Source: Rufibacter immobilis | Lineage (GTDB): Bacteria; Bacteroidota; Bacteroidia; Cytophagales; Hymenobacteraceae | DNA length: 64,000 nt | Direction of reading: 5' to 3' | Assembly: GCF_003721565.1 (NCBI RefSeq) | Contig: NZ_RJJE01000002.1 | Span: 186,001-250,000 of the forward strand | In this document: positions 8,473 through 16,458 of the stretch, in pieces | How the letters are laid out: every line of letters begins with the position of its first letter | Position numbering within the stretch: position 1 is the first letter of the stretch | Notes under the pieces: generated by a model | Told to the model about the DNA's origin: nothing | The model's database searches: none | Seen by the model: the letters and a program-made list of their open reading frames with translations, nothing else | Position numbers and translations under genes: made by a program

Positions 8473-9882
8473 TTGATACGATTCTTCCGCAGTTTGTTTC
8501 CGTCCAGGTGGGTGGTGTTGGTGCTGCTGTTTCTGCTTCTTCGGCTTCCGTTGCTCTTTTTTGGGCTTCCTACCACGCTTTCTGAGCTGCACCATGTGTT
8601 GGTGGGCGAGCGCCTGCACCAGGGCTATACCCTTTACCAGAGCCTTTATGATACCATAGGTCCGCTCTCAGGGGCGGTGTACGGGTTGCTGGACATGGTG
8701 GCGCCCAAGTCTTACCTGGCGCACCGGTTGCTGGCGATGGCGCTTATTGCGTACCAGGCGTTTCTGCTCAACTTTATTTTTAACCGCAACCAGGTACACC
8801 CTTTCAAGTCTTTTGTGCCGGCGCTGCTGTACCTGCTCTTTGGGAGCATTTTCTTTGAGCTGGATATTCTTTCTCCGTTGCTATTGGGGCATACATTTGT
8901 GCTGCTGGCGGTCTACAGCCTCACGGTAATCTCTAAGGAAGCCACCAACGCCGGCCGGTTGTTTGAGGCCGGTTTTATGCTGGGGCTGGCGGCGCTGTGC
9001 TATCTGCCGCTGGTGTGGTTTCTGGTGCTGGGTTTCTTCGCGATTATCTATTTTGCCTCCAACGCCTTCCGGAGTACGCTCCTGATGCTGACGGGCTTTG
9101 TTTTCCCGTTCACGGTGGTGCTCACGTACTTTCTATACCAAAATGCGCTGGTGCCGTTTCTTGAGCAGGGCCTGTCTTGGTCCTGGCAGTTTACGTTTGA
9201 CTTTGGGCTGCCCATCAAGCAGGTACTCATGGTGGCGGCTTTGCCTCTGAGTATTCTGGTATTGTCTTTCCTCTCGCTTCCGCTCATCAACTTAGGGCCT
9301 AACTACCAGGCGCGTTTCCTGCAGTTTATGTTCATTTGGGCTATTGTGGTGGTGCTGGTGCTCATTAGCGGCCACGATGGCTCTGCCAAAGGTCTCATCC
9401 TGCTGCTGCCTTTGCTGGCGTATTTCGGGCTGTTTCTGTTTGGCTTTTGGGAAAAGCGTTTCTGGGTGGCCGAGATTCTGTTTCTGGTGGTAGCCGCCGG
9501 TGTTGTGGCCATGCGCTACAATCCCTTGGGAGTAGTGTACCATCCTTTAGGCATTGACCCCGAGCTGGTGCAAGTGCGCGATGCGCCGCAATACCGGCAA
9601 GTGCAAGGCGAGCGCCTGTTGGTGCTGGGCCCAGACCTGAATTACTACCAACACAACAGCTTGGGCTCCCCCTACCTGCGCTGGGACTTGGCCCAACCCT
9701 ACTTTGGCCGACTGAACTACTATGAAGCCCTGTTCACCATCTTGCAGGACCTCAGGAAAGCCCCTCCCACCTATATTGTGGACCAGAAGAACCTCATGCC
9801 GGAACTACAGTATAAATTACCTTTGGTGTTTCAGCGCTACGAGAAGGTTGATGACGGCCCCTTTTACCGGTTGGTGAAGTAG
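8473..9882 (+). CDS. Polytopic membrane protein, DUF6427-like
   Basis: About 469 residues with at least ten hydrophobic helices. I place the start at TTG 8473, giving MIRFFRSLFPSRWVVLVLLF, because this opening is typical of the Bacteroidota family DUF6427 and because an earlier in-frame ATG at 8296 would lie inside rbfA on the other strand. The ELHHVLVGERLHQGYTLYQS segment lies after the first helix. No enzyme motif is visible. DUF6427 proteins are unassigned inner-membrane proteins, sometimes thought to be glycosyltransferase-like. Neighbours give no clue. The start is the least certain part. Confidence 0.7.
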   Translation: MIRFFRSLFPSRWVVLVLLFLLLRLPLLFFGLPTTLSELHHVLVGERLHQGYTLYQSLYDTIGPLSGAVYGLLDMVAPKSYLAHRLLAMALIAYQAFLLNFIFNRNQVHPFKSFVPALLYLLFGSIFFELDILSPLLLGHTFVLLAVYSLTVISKEATNAGRLFEAGFMLGLAALCYLPLVWFLVLGFFAIIYFASNAFRSTLLMLTGFVFPFTVVLTYFLYQNALVPFLEQGLSWSWQFTFDFGLPIKQVLMVAALPLSILVLSFLSLPLINLGPNYQARFLQFMFIWAIVVVLVLISGHDGSAKGLILLLPLLAYFGLFLFGFWEKRFWVAEILFLVVAAGVVAMRYNPLGVVYHPLGIDPELVQVRDAPQYRQVQGERLLVLGPDLNYYQHNSLGSPYLRWDLAQPYFGRLNYYEALFTILQDLRKAPPTYIVDQKNLMPELQYKLPLVFQRYEKVDDGPFYRLVK

Positions 9883-9913
9883 AAGCCATCAGACTCATTT
9901 ACTTTCCTCATTT

Positions 9914-9953
9914 GCGTTTAGGAGCCATTTTAAGAAAAAAAGCCGCTAAACGC
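9914..9953. repeat. GCGTTTAG palindrome copy
   Basis: GCGTTTAGGAGCCATTTT ... AAAAAGCCGCTAAACGC, 31 bp after the stop codon of the 8473 gene; some mismatches in the middle of the stem. Confidence 0.85.
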
Positions 9954-9954
9954 C

Positions 9955-9991
9955 AACCCACCCCTCCCCCTCCCAGGAGGGGAGTCTCGCA
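9955..9991 (+). repeat. CCCCT-run / AGGGG hairpin repeat, copy 1
   Basis: CCCACCCCTCCCCCTCCC followed by AGGAGGGGAGTCTCGC. A similar unit in the same orientation occurs at 10549-10586. Such C-run hairpins are familiar dispersed repeats in Bacteroidota. Confidence 0.6.
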
Positions 9992-10290
9992 GTCAACAGC
10001 TCAATACGCAGTTCCTTGAATTCATTTCCCCCATACTCCAGCCACATCCGCAGGGGACGATGAAAGCATGTAAAAGGCACCAAAGCCGTTACACAGGCAG
10101 TTGGTTTGCCTGCGGGAGCGGGCAACGCAGGGGCAATATGCCCCGAGGCGCTTAGCGGGAGCACGCTCAGACGGTAAAAGCCTGCAACGGCCCGCGCTCC
10201 CTATGGAACAGAGGACGGTTGCCCGGTGGTACAGAACCGAAGCTCCGCCTGTTTGAGCGTCAGCGAGTTCGGAGCTTCTTGATTCTTTTG

Positions 10291-10320
10291 GTTACTTTTC
10301 TCATCAAGGAGAAAAGTGAC
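10291..10320. repeat. Hairpin repeat with 12-bp stem
   Basis: GTTACTTTTCTC, loop ATCAAG, then GAGAAAAGTGAC; one wobble pair. It is followed at once by the first unit of the direct repeat (10313-10333). The second unit at 10439-10459 also follows a hairpin, GTTGTCG/CGACAAC. Confidence 0.65.
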
Positions 10321-10548
10321 AGACGCGGGCAGAGCGCATCAGCCGCCAAGAACTTAGCAGGAAAAGGCGTGGAGAGTAAAGACGGATAGCTAACCGGGGC
10401 GGCAGTTTTGGTTGTCGGTGAGAACAGCGACAACGGCGAAAGTGACAGACACGGGCAGAAGGTAATATAGCCCTAGGTTCGGCAGGAACGGGAGTGAAAG
10501 GTAGTTGCCCTTGCAGACAGCTCAGCAGAAGAGAGATCTGCTCGTGTC

Positions 10549-10586
10549 AACATCCCCCTACCCCCTTCAAAGGGGGAATCTGCGGA
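10549..10586 (+). repeat. CCCCT-run / AGGGG hairpin repeat, copy 2
   Basis: ATCCCCCTACCCCCTTCAA followed by AGGGGGAATCTGCGG; the counterpart of the unit at 9955-9991. Confidence 0.55.
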
Positions 10587-10661
10587 GCAAAACCAATTGA
10601 GGTTAAGAACTCCCATTCAACAGAAGGTGAACAAAAGACGATAATTAGGAAAAGCAAAATT

Positions 10662-10701
10662 GCGTTTAGGGGCCGCTTTTCCAAAAACAGCCCCTAAACG
10701 C
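10662..10701. repeat. GCGTTTAG palindrome, near-perfect copy
   Basis: GCGTTTAGGGGCCGCTTTT ... AACAGCCCCTAAACGC; the stem extends outward with AATT/AATT. Lies 25 bp past the rpiB stop. Confidence 0.9.
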
Positions 10702-10726
10702 AATTCCCTAAAAAGATGTATTGGTT

Positions 10727-11158
10727 TTACGCGCAGGCAATTTTGTCTACGCGGGTCTGGTGGCGGCCACCCTCAAACGGCGTGGTTAAAAATGCATCTA
10801 CCATTTCCTTGGCTGCTTCCTGGCTCACAAACCTGGCCGGGAGGCATAGTACGTTGGCATTGTTGTGCGAACGGGCCAGTTCGGCCAATTCCTTCGCCCA
10901 GCACAGGGCGGCTCTGATGCCCGCGTGTTTGTTGGCGGTGATGGCTACCCCGTTGCCACTGCCGCAGATCAGGATGCCCAATTCGTACTCTTTGTTCTCT
11001 ACGGCGGTAGAAAGCGGGTGCACAAAGTCTGGGTAATCTACAGAGGCGTTAGAGAATGGCCCGAAGTCTTTCACCTCATGGCCCTGGGCCTCCAGGTGCT
11101 GGATCACGATGCCCTTATATTCAAAGCCGGCGTGGTCGCCGCCTAATGCAATTTTCAT
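10727..11158 (-). CDS. rpiB: Ribose 5-phosphate isomerase B
   Basis: A 143-residue RpiB of normal length, interconverting ribose 5-phosphate and ribulose 5-phosphate in the pentose phosphate pathway. The opening KIALGGDHAGFEYK, the VDYPDFVHPL segment, and GILICGSGNGVAITANK with the catalytic Cys and anion-binding GSGNG loop are all present, as is the C-terminal FEGGRHQTRVDKI. It is the last gene of a glyA-tatC-rpiB operon, 10 bp after tatC. Confidence 0.96.
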   Translation of the reverse strand: MKIALGGDHAGFEYKGIVIQHLEAQGHEVKDFGPFSNASVDYPDFVHPLSTAVENKEYELGILICGSGNGVAITANKHAGIRAALCWAKELAELARSHNNANVLCLPARFVSQEAAKEMVDAFLTTPFEGGRHQTRVDKIACA

Positions 11159-11168
11159 GTCTTAGAAG

Positions 11169-12023
11169 TTAAGAAGTAGCTTGTTCATTCAGTTTGGCCA
11201 GATCGCGGCGGCGTACCCACCAGGAGATATTGATACTCACCTCATAGAGCAGCAGCAGCGGAATCCCCATCAGGGTCATGCTCAACACATCTGGCGGCGA
11301 AAGTACCGCGGCCACAAACGCAATGACCACAATGGCGTGTTTGCGGTAAATGCGCATGAGCTCCGGAGATAAGATACCCGCCCGGGAGAGGAAGAACACA
11401 ATCATGGGCAACTCAAACATGATCCCGCAAGACAACACCAGCGTCACCAGCGTAGAGATATACGATGACAGGTCAAACTCATTGGCGATACTGGGGTCCA
11501 CCTGGTAAGAAGCCAGAAAGTTGATGGAGAGCGGCGACACAATAAAATACCCAAACAAGGACCCCAGCAAAAACAGGAACGACACAAAGAACACCGCCCC
11601 GCGGGAATTCTCCCGTTCATTGGGGTACAGTCCCGGTTTAATGAACCGCCATATCTCCCAGAACAGGTACGGGAAACCCAGTAGCAAACCTATCACGAAG
11701 GAACTGGTGAGGTGCATGGTGAACTGCGAAGACAGTTCGCGGCTCTGCAACGTGAAATCCAGTTTATTGATGCACAACCCCGGCGAGTTAATGGCCGCCC
11801 CCACCTCGCACAGTTTTCTATAGGTGAAAAAGTCTGTGCGCGAAGGCCCCAGGATAATGTCATGGAAGACAATCTCCTTGTTGGCCATGGCAATGCCCGT
11901 GAATACCACAATGGCCACCGCCGAACGGATCAAGTGCCACCTGAGAATCTCCAGGTGGTCCAAAAAGGTCATTTCATGTTCCTCACCGCCGTGCGCTGCC
12001 ACCTCTCCGGATCGTTGTGTCAT
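11169..12023 (-). CDS. tatC: Sec-independent translocase TatC
   Basis: A 284-residue TatC, the twin-arginine signal-peptide receptor that exports folded proteins across the inner membrane. The family hallmarks are present: MTFLDHLEILRWHLIRS near the N terminus, a conserved FVIGLLLGFPYLFWEIWRFI region with the PGLYPNER loop, and FELPMIVFFLSRAG later. Six membrane helices can be read. Between helices 1 and 3 there is a periplasmic stretch (GPSRTDFFTYRKLCEVGAAI) longer than in E. coli, common in Bacteroidota. TatA is not in the window. It lies 14 bp after glyA. Confidence 0.95.
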   Translation of the reverse strand: MTQRSGEVAAHGGEEHEMTFLDHLEILRWHLIRSAVAIVVFTGIAMANKEIVFHDIILGPSRTDFFTYRKLCEVGAAINSPGLCINKLDFTLQSRELSSQFTMHLTSSFVIGLLLGFPYLFWEIWRFIKPGLYPNERENSRGAVFFVSFLFLLGSLFGYFIVSPLSINFLASYQVDPSIANEFDLSSYISTLVTLVLSCGIMFELPMIVFFLSRAGILSPELMRIYRKHAIVVIAFVAAVLSPPDVLSMTLMGIPLLLLYEVSINISWWVRRRDLAKLNEQATS

Positions 12024-12037
12024 GTAATAGTGAGTGC

Positions 12038-13312
12038 TTAGTAACTGAACAACGGAAACTCCTGCATCCAGTTGTTGATCTCTTTTCTGGTGTCAGAAAG
12101 AATGGTTTCATTCTCATGGTTCATGAGCACGCGGTCAATATAGTCCACCACGCGGTCCATGTCCTGCTCTTTCAGACCACGGGTAGTTACGGCGGCGGAG
12201 CCAATCCGGATTCCGGAGGTCACAAAAGGAGACTTATCATCAAACGGCACCATGTTTTTGTTGATGGTGATGTCTGCTTTGATAAGTGTATTCTCGGCCA
12301 GTTTACCCGTCAGGTTTTTAGACCGAAGGTCAATGAGCATGAGGTGGTTGTCTGTGCCGCCAGAGATAAGCTTATAGCCGCGGTCTACGAGAGACTTGGC
12401 CAACGCCTGGGCGTTCTTCTGCACCTGGGCAGTATATTCTTTATAGGAAGGCGAGAGGGCCTCAAAGAAAGCGACGGCCTTGGCGGCAATCACATGCTCC
12501 AACGGACCACCCTGTGTGCCTGGGAACACGCCACTGTCTAGCAAGGAAGACATCATGCGCAGCTCGCCTTTAGGCGTCTTCAGCCCAAAGGGGTTTTCAA
12601 AGTCTTTCCGCATCATGATCATACCGCCGCGTGGGCCCCGCAGGGTTTTGTGGGTGGTGGTGGTCACAATGTGGCAGTGCTCAAACGGGTCGTTCAATAA
12701 GCCAGTGGCAATTAAACCGGCTGGGTGAGAAATATCGGCCAGCAACAGGGCGCCAACGGCATCAGCGGCTTCGCGCAGAGCCTGGTAGTTCCAGTCACGG
12801 GAATAGGCTGAGGCGCCGCAGATGATGAGTTTAGGTTTCTCCCGCTCCGCTACCTCTCTTACTTTGGTCCAGTCAATCTCGCCGGTTTCTGGCTCTACAC
12901 CATAGAAAGAAGGCTGGTACAGTTTACCGGAGAAGTTCACCAATGAACCGTGCGTTAAGTGCCCCCCGTGCGACAGGTCAAAACCTAAGATTTTATCTCC
13001 TGGATTCAGAACCGCCAGCATTACGGCGGCGTTGGCCTGCGCGCCGGAGTGCGGCTGTACGTTCACCCACTCAGCTCCAAACAATTGCTTTGCGCGATCA
13101 ATGGCTAATTGCTCTGACTGGTCCACAATCTCACAGCCGCCATAATAGCGTTTGGCGGGTAAGCCTTCTGCGTATTTATTGGTGAGCACACTGCCCATGG
13201 CTTGCATTACCTGCTCAGAAACAAAGTTCTCAGAAGCGATAAGTTCAATGCCATGCAGCTGACGCTGGTGCTCTTTCTGGATAAGATCAAAGATTTGGGA
13301 ATCGCGTTGCAT
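12038..13312 (-). CDS. glyA: Serine hydroxymethyltransferase
   Basis: A 424-residue PLP enzyme converting serine and tetrahydrofolate to glycine and 5,10-methylene-THF. I start it at ATG 13312 ([20 protein letters not shown]). The longer frame to 13435 would translate the palindromic repeat and a terminator, so it is rejected. The PLP-binding lysine is in [14 protein letters not shown] near residue 222; [18 protein letters not shown] and [10 protein letters not shown] are all typical. First gene of the glyA-tatC-rpiB operon. Confidence 0.97.
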   Translation of the reverse strand: MQRDSQIFDLIQKEHQRQLHGIELIASENFVSEQVMQAMGSVLTNKYAEGLPAKRYYGGCEIVDQSEQLAIDRAKQLFGAEWVNVQPHSGAQANAAVMLAVLNPGDKILGFDLSHGGHLTHGSLVNFSGKLYQPSFYGVEPETGEIDWTKVREVAEREKPKLIICGASAYSRDWNYQALREAADAVGALLLADISHPAGLIATGLLNDPFEHCHIVTTTTHKTLRGPRGGMIMMRKDFENPFGLKTPKGELRMMSSLLDSGVFPGTQGGPLEHVIAAKAVAFFEALSPSYKEYTAQVQKNAQALAKSLVDRGYKLISGGTDNHLMLIDLRSKNLTGKLAENTLIKADITINKNMVPFDDKSPFVTSGIRIGSAAVTTRGLKEQDMDRVVDYIDRVLMNHENETILSDTRKEINNWMQEFPLFSY

Positions 13313-13402
13313 TTTGATATTGTTAGTGGGTGCCCAAAAGTACAGCCATTGCGGCAAATTACCAATGTTTTGAAGCGGCAAGCGTACACAGAAATATGAA
13401 AG

Positions 13403-13440
13403 GCGTTTAGGGGCTCTTTTTCCTAAATAAAGCAAAAACC
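13403..13440 (+). repeat. GCGTTTAG palindrome, half-decayed copy
   Basis: Conserved arm GCGTTTAGGGGCTCTTTTTCC, then TAAATAAAGCAAAAACC. It lies about 90 bp upstream of glyA, and its decayed end merges with the left arm of the terminator at 13434. Confidence 0.85.
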
Positions 13441-13464
13441 CCCAGGGTGCGCCTGGGGGTTTTT
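13434..13464. terminator. Bidirectional intrinsic terminator
   Basis: AAAAACCCCCAGG, loop GTGCG, CCTGGGGGTTTTT: a perfect 13-bp stem with T-tracts on both strands. It ends 22 bp beyond the stop of the T9SS protein gene (13487), which it should terminate. Confidence 0.9.
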
Positions 13465-13486
13465 GAAGGTGGTATGTGAATGTTAA

Positions 13487-15946
13487 CTATTTCTTTAAGA
13501 TGCGCTGGGTAATGATTTTACCGTTCAGCTCAGTGAACAGGTAATACAGACCTGGTTTCATCTTAGGGTCAACTCTGACCTCTGTCTCAGACTTGCCCTT
13601 TGGCACCATCACTCTCTTGGACATGCTTTCTTTGCCGTTGCTGGAGATAAGCTTGATGTTGAGGTCTCCGGCTTTGGGCGTGCTTACAGAAAGCTTGAGG
13701 AGGTCTGTGAACGGGTTAGGAGAAGCCTGTACAACCTGCACGCCGCAATTGAACCTCACTATCAGAATTCTGCTGTAGTACTTTCTGCCTTTGGCGTCAT
13801 ACATCTTCAGGCGGTAGTATCTGATGGACTCGTTTCCGGTTTTGCTGTCTTTCAGTTCAAAGGTCTGGGCCTTGTGCTTGGAATTGTTCTTCTGGAACTT
13901 GCCAATCACTTTGAAGTCGCCTTTGAAAAGATCGGTGGCTACTTCCAATTCATAGTAGAGTTTCTTGCTTCTTGGGTGGGCGTTCCACTTCAGTTTGATG
14001 ATGCTGCAGTCAGTTGGGTCTTCTTCCGGCTCCAGTTCTTCGTCCTCGTCATCCTGGTCTTCACCAGGAGTAGGTTGCTCTACTACCGGTGGGGCTGGCT
14101 TAGAAGCCTCAAAGTCAATGGCGGTTCCTCCGTTATGCAGGTAAAGTTCTGTAAAGTCTGTGAGGCCCGTTAGTTCAGCAGTGAAGTAATTACCGGCGGT
14201 AGCGAAAGATGCATTGCTGATCAAGGTGGTGATGCCTGCCGCGGTATTGTCTAGATAGGCGCAGTTTTCTGTGCTGTCCTGGTTGCTGTATGAGGTGAAA
14301 AACAGATCTGTCAGGGCCGCCACACTACCCGTTGCCGCCTGATAATTGCTGAACTCAGACTGTAAACCGTACACTCTAATGCTCACCGGTTTGTCAGAAG
14401 CAGGCGGGTTAGTGGAGGAGACTCTCCAGTTTCTGGGCATCAGGCTGATTTCTGCCCCGCCTGCATTTTTTACAGTGCGGCTGCTGTCTGCGCTTACGGT
14501 AAAATCTACGGTTACTTCGCCCAAGGCATTGCCCCCATCTCTGATAGCGCCAACCAACTCACCGTTGAACTTGATTTCCTGCCACTTGTTTGATCCGTCT
14601 GAAACTACCGGTATGGTGGTGAATACAGTGTCAAAATCAGCGGTTTTTTTGGGGCTGTACACATTGGTGGCACAGGTAATGAAATGCCAGCCGTTGTTGT
14701 TTCCTTTGTTTTCGCTGTTCAAACCCGCAAAATAGTTGCCTGGGCCTGTAGCATGCACATCTGATACAATCAGGTAATCTGTGCAGAAGCCAAGGGAGGT
14801 AAAGTTGAAGGCGGCATTACTTCCTTTCACTGAAGACTGGATAGTGGTATAAGGTGCGCTGCCCAAGGTGGACAATGTTTCTATGGTCTGGGTTTGGCCG
14901 CTTTCTAAGGTTAAGATATTACCGGCGGTGCTGTCTGTTGTAATGTTGATAGGCAAAGACAGCTCCTTGAACGTGTTGCTGTTGTTTACAAAAGATTCTG
15001 GGCCGTGGAGGACTACAGATCTATAAACCTGATCTCCGCCATTGAAGGTGTGGGTGCCGGGGCCATTCAGCACTAGTTTAGATTCTGTTGCACTCAGGTT
15101 GAGGGAAGAAGAGACATCCCAGGTGCTCATGTTGTTGATGGTGGTAGTGCCTAACTCCAATGTTCTTGCTTTCTCACCAATAGACCTGAAGGTATTGATG
15201 GAAATGTTCTGGTTATTGGTCTTGAGCGTTCCTTCAACCAAGGTAATGCTGCTCCCTTGCCCGGCACTCAATTGGCTTTGTAGTATCCAGCCGCCACTAC
15301 CTTCAAAGGTGATTCTGGAGGAGCCCGGGAAAGATTTGTTCAGCAGGTTAATAGGTGTCTCAGGGGTAGCCGACTTGAAGTTGATGGTAAAGCCGGCCGG
15401 CCCTGCCAACAAAAGGTTGCTGTGCACTTGGAAAGAGCCATAGACATTCAGGGCGGCGCCGCTACCTTCTAAGGTGGTAGATCTAATGTTCACCCAAGAA
15501 ATGTTTTTGGCGTTGGCTTCTACGTCTACCGTAACTTTCTGCCCGGTAAATAAGAATGAGTTGAGGTCAAATACAACATCATCTGCGGCAGTGGGTAGAG
15601 TTGTATGTTTCACTTTGCCGCCACTGGTGGTAGCCCAGTGCCCTAGTTCACTCCAGGCTCCGCTGCCTCTGTTGTTTACGCCAAACGGCACCCAATAATA
15701 TGTTTTTCCTGAAGCCGTTGAATCATTCATGGTGAGCGGAGACAAAGATTGTCCTAGCCATGTGAGATTTGAGAGCGACAGAGGAGCTTGCAGGCTTCTG
15801 AAAGACTCCACTCTGTTGAGCATGCTTATGCTACTATAGCGGGCGGAGGGGCTATTTGCCGTAGCCATGGTTCCGCTAATCAGAAGGAAGCTGAGTGCGA
15901 AATACACTACCTTCTTTAGAAGAGTAAAAGTTTGCTTCATAGACAT
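13487..15946 (-). CDS. Secreted protein with T9SS C-terminal sorting domain
   Basis: An 819-residue exported protein. Residues 1-30 are a signal peptide (VVYFALSFLLISGTMATANS). The middle is a repetitive, glycine- and serine-rich beta region (SSLNLSATESKLVLNGPGTH) resembling beta-helix surface proteins. A long acidic linker (GEDQDDEDEELEPEEDP, about residues 640-656) precedes a beta-sandwich (SIIKLKWNAHPRSKKLYYEL). The last 80 residues are a type A T9SS sorting domain: ASPNPFTDLLKLSV ... KPGLYYLFTELNGK ... RILKK. It is expected on the cell surface, anchored through the sorting domain. No enzymatic motif is visible. Confidence 0.85.
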   Translation of the reverse strand: MSMKQTFTLLKKVVYFALSFLLISGTMATANSPSARYSSISMLNRVESFRSLQAPLSLSNLTWLGQSLSPLTMNDSTASGKTYYWVPFGVNNRGSGAWSELGHWATTSGGKVKHTTLPTAADDVVFDLNSFLFTGQKVTVDVEANAKNISWVNIRSTTLEGSGAALNVYGSFQVHSNLLLAGPAGFTINFKSATPETPINLLNKSFPGSSRITFEGSGGWILQSQLSAGQGSSITLVEGTLKTNNQNISINTFRSIGEKARTLELGTTTINNMSTWDVSSSLNLSATESKLVLNGPGTHTFNGGDQVYRSVVLHGPESFVNNSNTFKELSLPINITTDSTAGNILTLESGQTQTIETLSTLGSAPYTTIQSSVKGSNAAFNFTSLGFCTDYLIVSDVHATGPGNYFAGLNSENKGNNNGWHFITCATNVYSPKKTADFDTVFTTIPVVSDGSNKWQEIKFNGELVGAIRDGGNALGEVTVDFTVSADSSRTVKNAGGAEISLMPRNWRVSSTNPPASDKPVSIRVYGLQSEFSNYQAATGSVAALTDLFFTSYSNQDSTENCAYLDNTAAGITTLISNASFATAGNYFTAELTGLTDFTELYLHNGGTAIDFEASKPAPPVVEQPTPGEDQDDEDEELEPEEDPTDCSIIKLKWNAHPRSKKLYYELEVATDLFKGDFKVIGKFQKNNSKHKAQTFELKDSKTGNESIRYYRLKMYDAKGRKYYSRILIVRFNCGVQVVQASPNPFTDLLKLSVSTPKAGDLNIKLISSNGKESMSKRVMVPKGKSETEVRVDPKMKPGLYYLFTELNGKIITQRILKK

Positions 15947-16458
15947 GGGCTTAGTGATTCATGATAAATAAGGTATGCTTTCAGAAATAGTAACAGTCAG
16001 CTAGGGCAGATAAGGTAGTATTGAAGTGTGATATATGTAGAAATCGCAGATGTTTCTAAGGGTGGTTGTGCAGTTTTAGTACTATCATAATCCCCTTAAT
16101 TTTTACATATAAACACTTTTAGATACTAATCCCTCTATTGCGCGTTCTAATATAGAATATTAATATATAAATACAAGGATTTTAGGGATTATTATATCTT
16201 TAAATATATATTGTTATATATGGGCAGATAAGACTTTTTAGAAGCAGAAAAAGCTCCCAGCTTACGAGAGGTGATAGGATTTGAGCTGTAAACTTAGAAT
16301 TGGTGAAGAGATTCAACACTCTTTTTTCTTACAAGAACAGCAGGAAATAAGTGAATGGCCGCTGGGGCAGGGGATTGGGCCAAATAGGTATGGCGGTTGC
16401 AGAAGGCATAAAAAAAGGGAGACGATAGTCTCCCTTTTTTTATTTGGTCAGAGGGTGG
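15947..16458. other. AT-rich intergenic region
   Basis: About 500 bp, very AT-rich at 16080-16220, with no protein-like frame. It holds the promoter region of the 13487 gene and, at its right end, the terminator of the 16459 gene. The dispersed palindrome is absent. Confidence 0.5.
16408..16443. terminator. Bidirectional intrinsic terminator
   Basis: AAAAAAGGGAGAC, loop GATA, GTCTCCCTTTTTT (stem 16411-16423 with 16428-16440) followed by a T-tract on each strand. It lies 15 bp past the stop of the 16459 gene. Confidence 0.92.

Larger units (their letters stand above)
9883..10726. other. Gene-free, repeat-rich convergent intergenic region
   Basis: About 840 bp between the 3' ends of two convergent genes. 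It is bracketed by two palindrome copies (9914-9953, 10662-10701). Inside are two C-run/G-run hairpins, a hairpin at 10291-10320, and a direct repeat of AAAGTGACAGACnCGGGCAGA (10313-10333, 10439-10459). Reading frames here (for example 9946-10164, 10494-10697) have no protein-like features. I read it as a landing site for small repeats. Confidence 0.6.

Noticed and set aside
13313-13435. Longer start for glyA
   Set aside because: The added 41 residues would translate the dispersed palindrome, and the true family start MQRDSQIF is at 13312.
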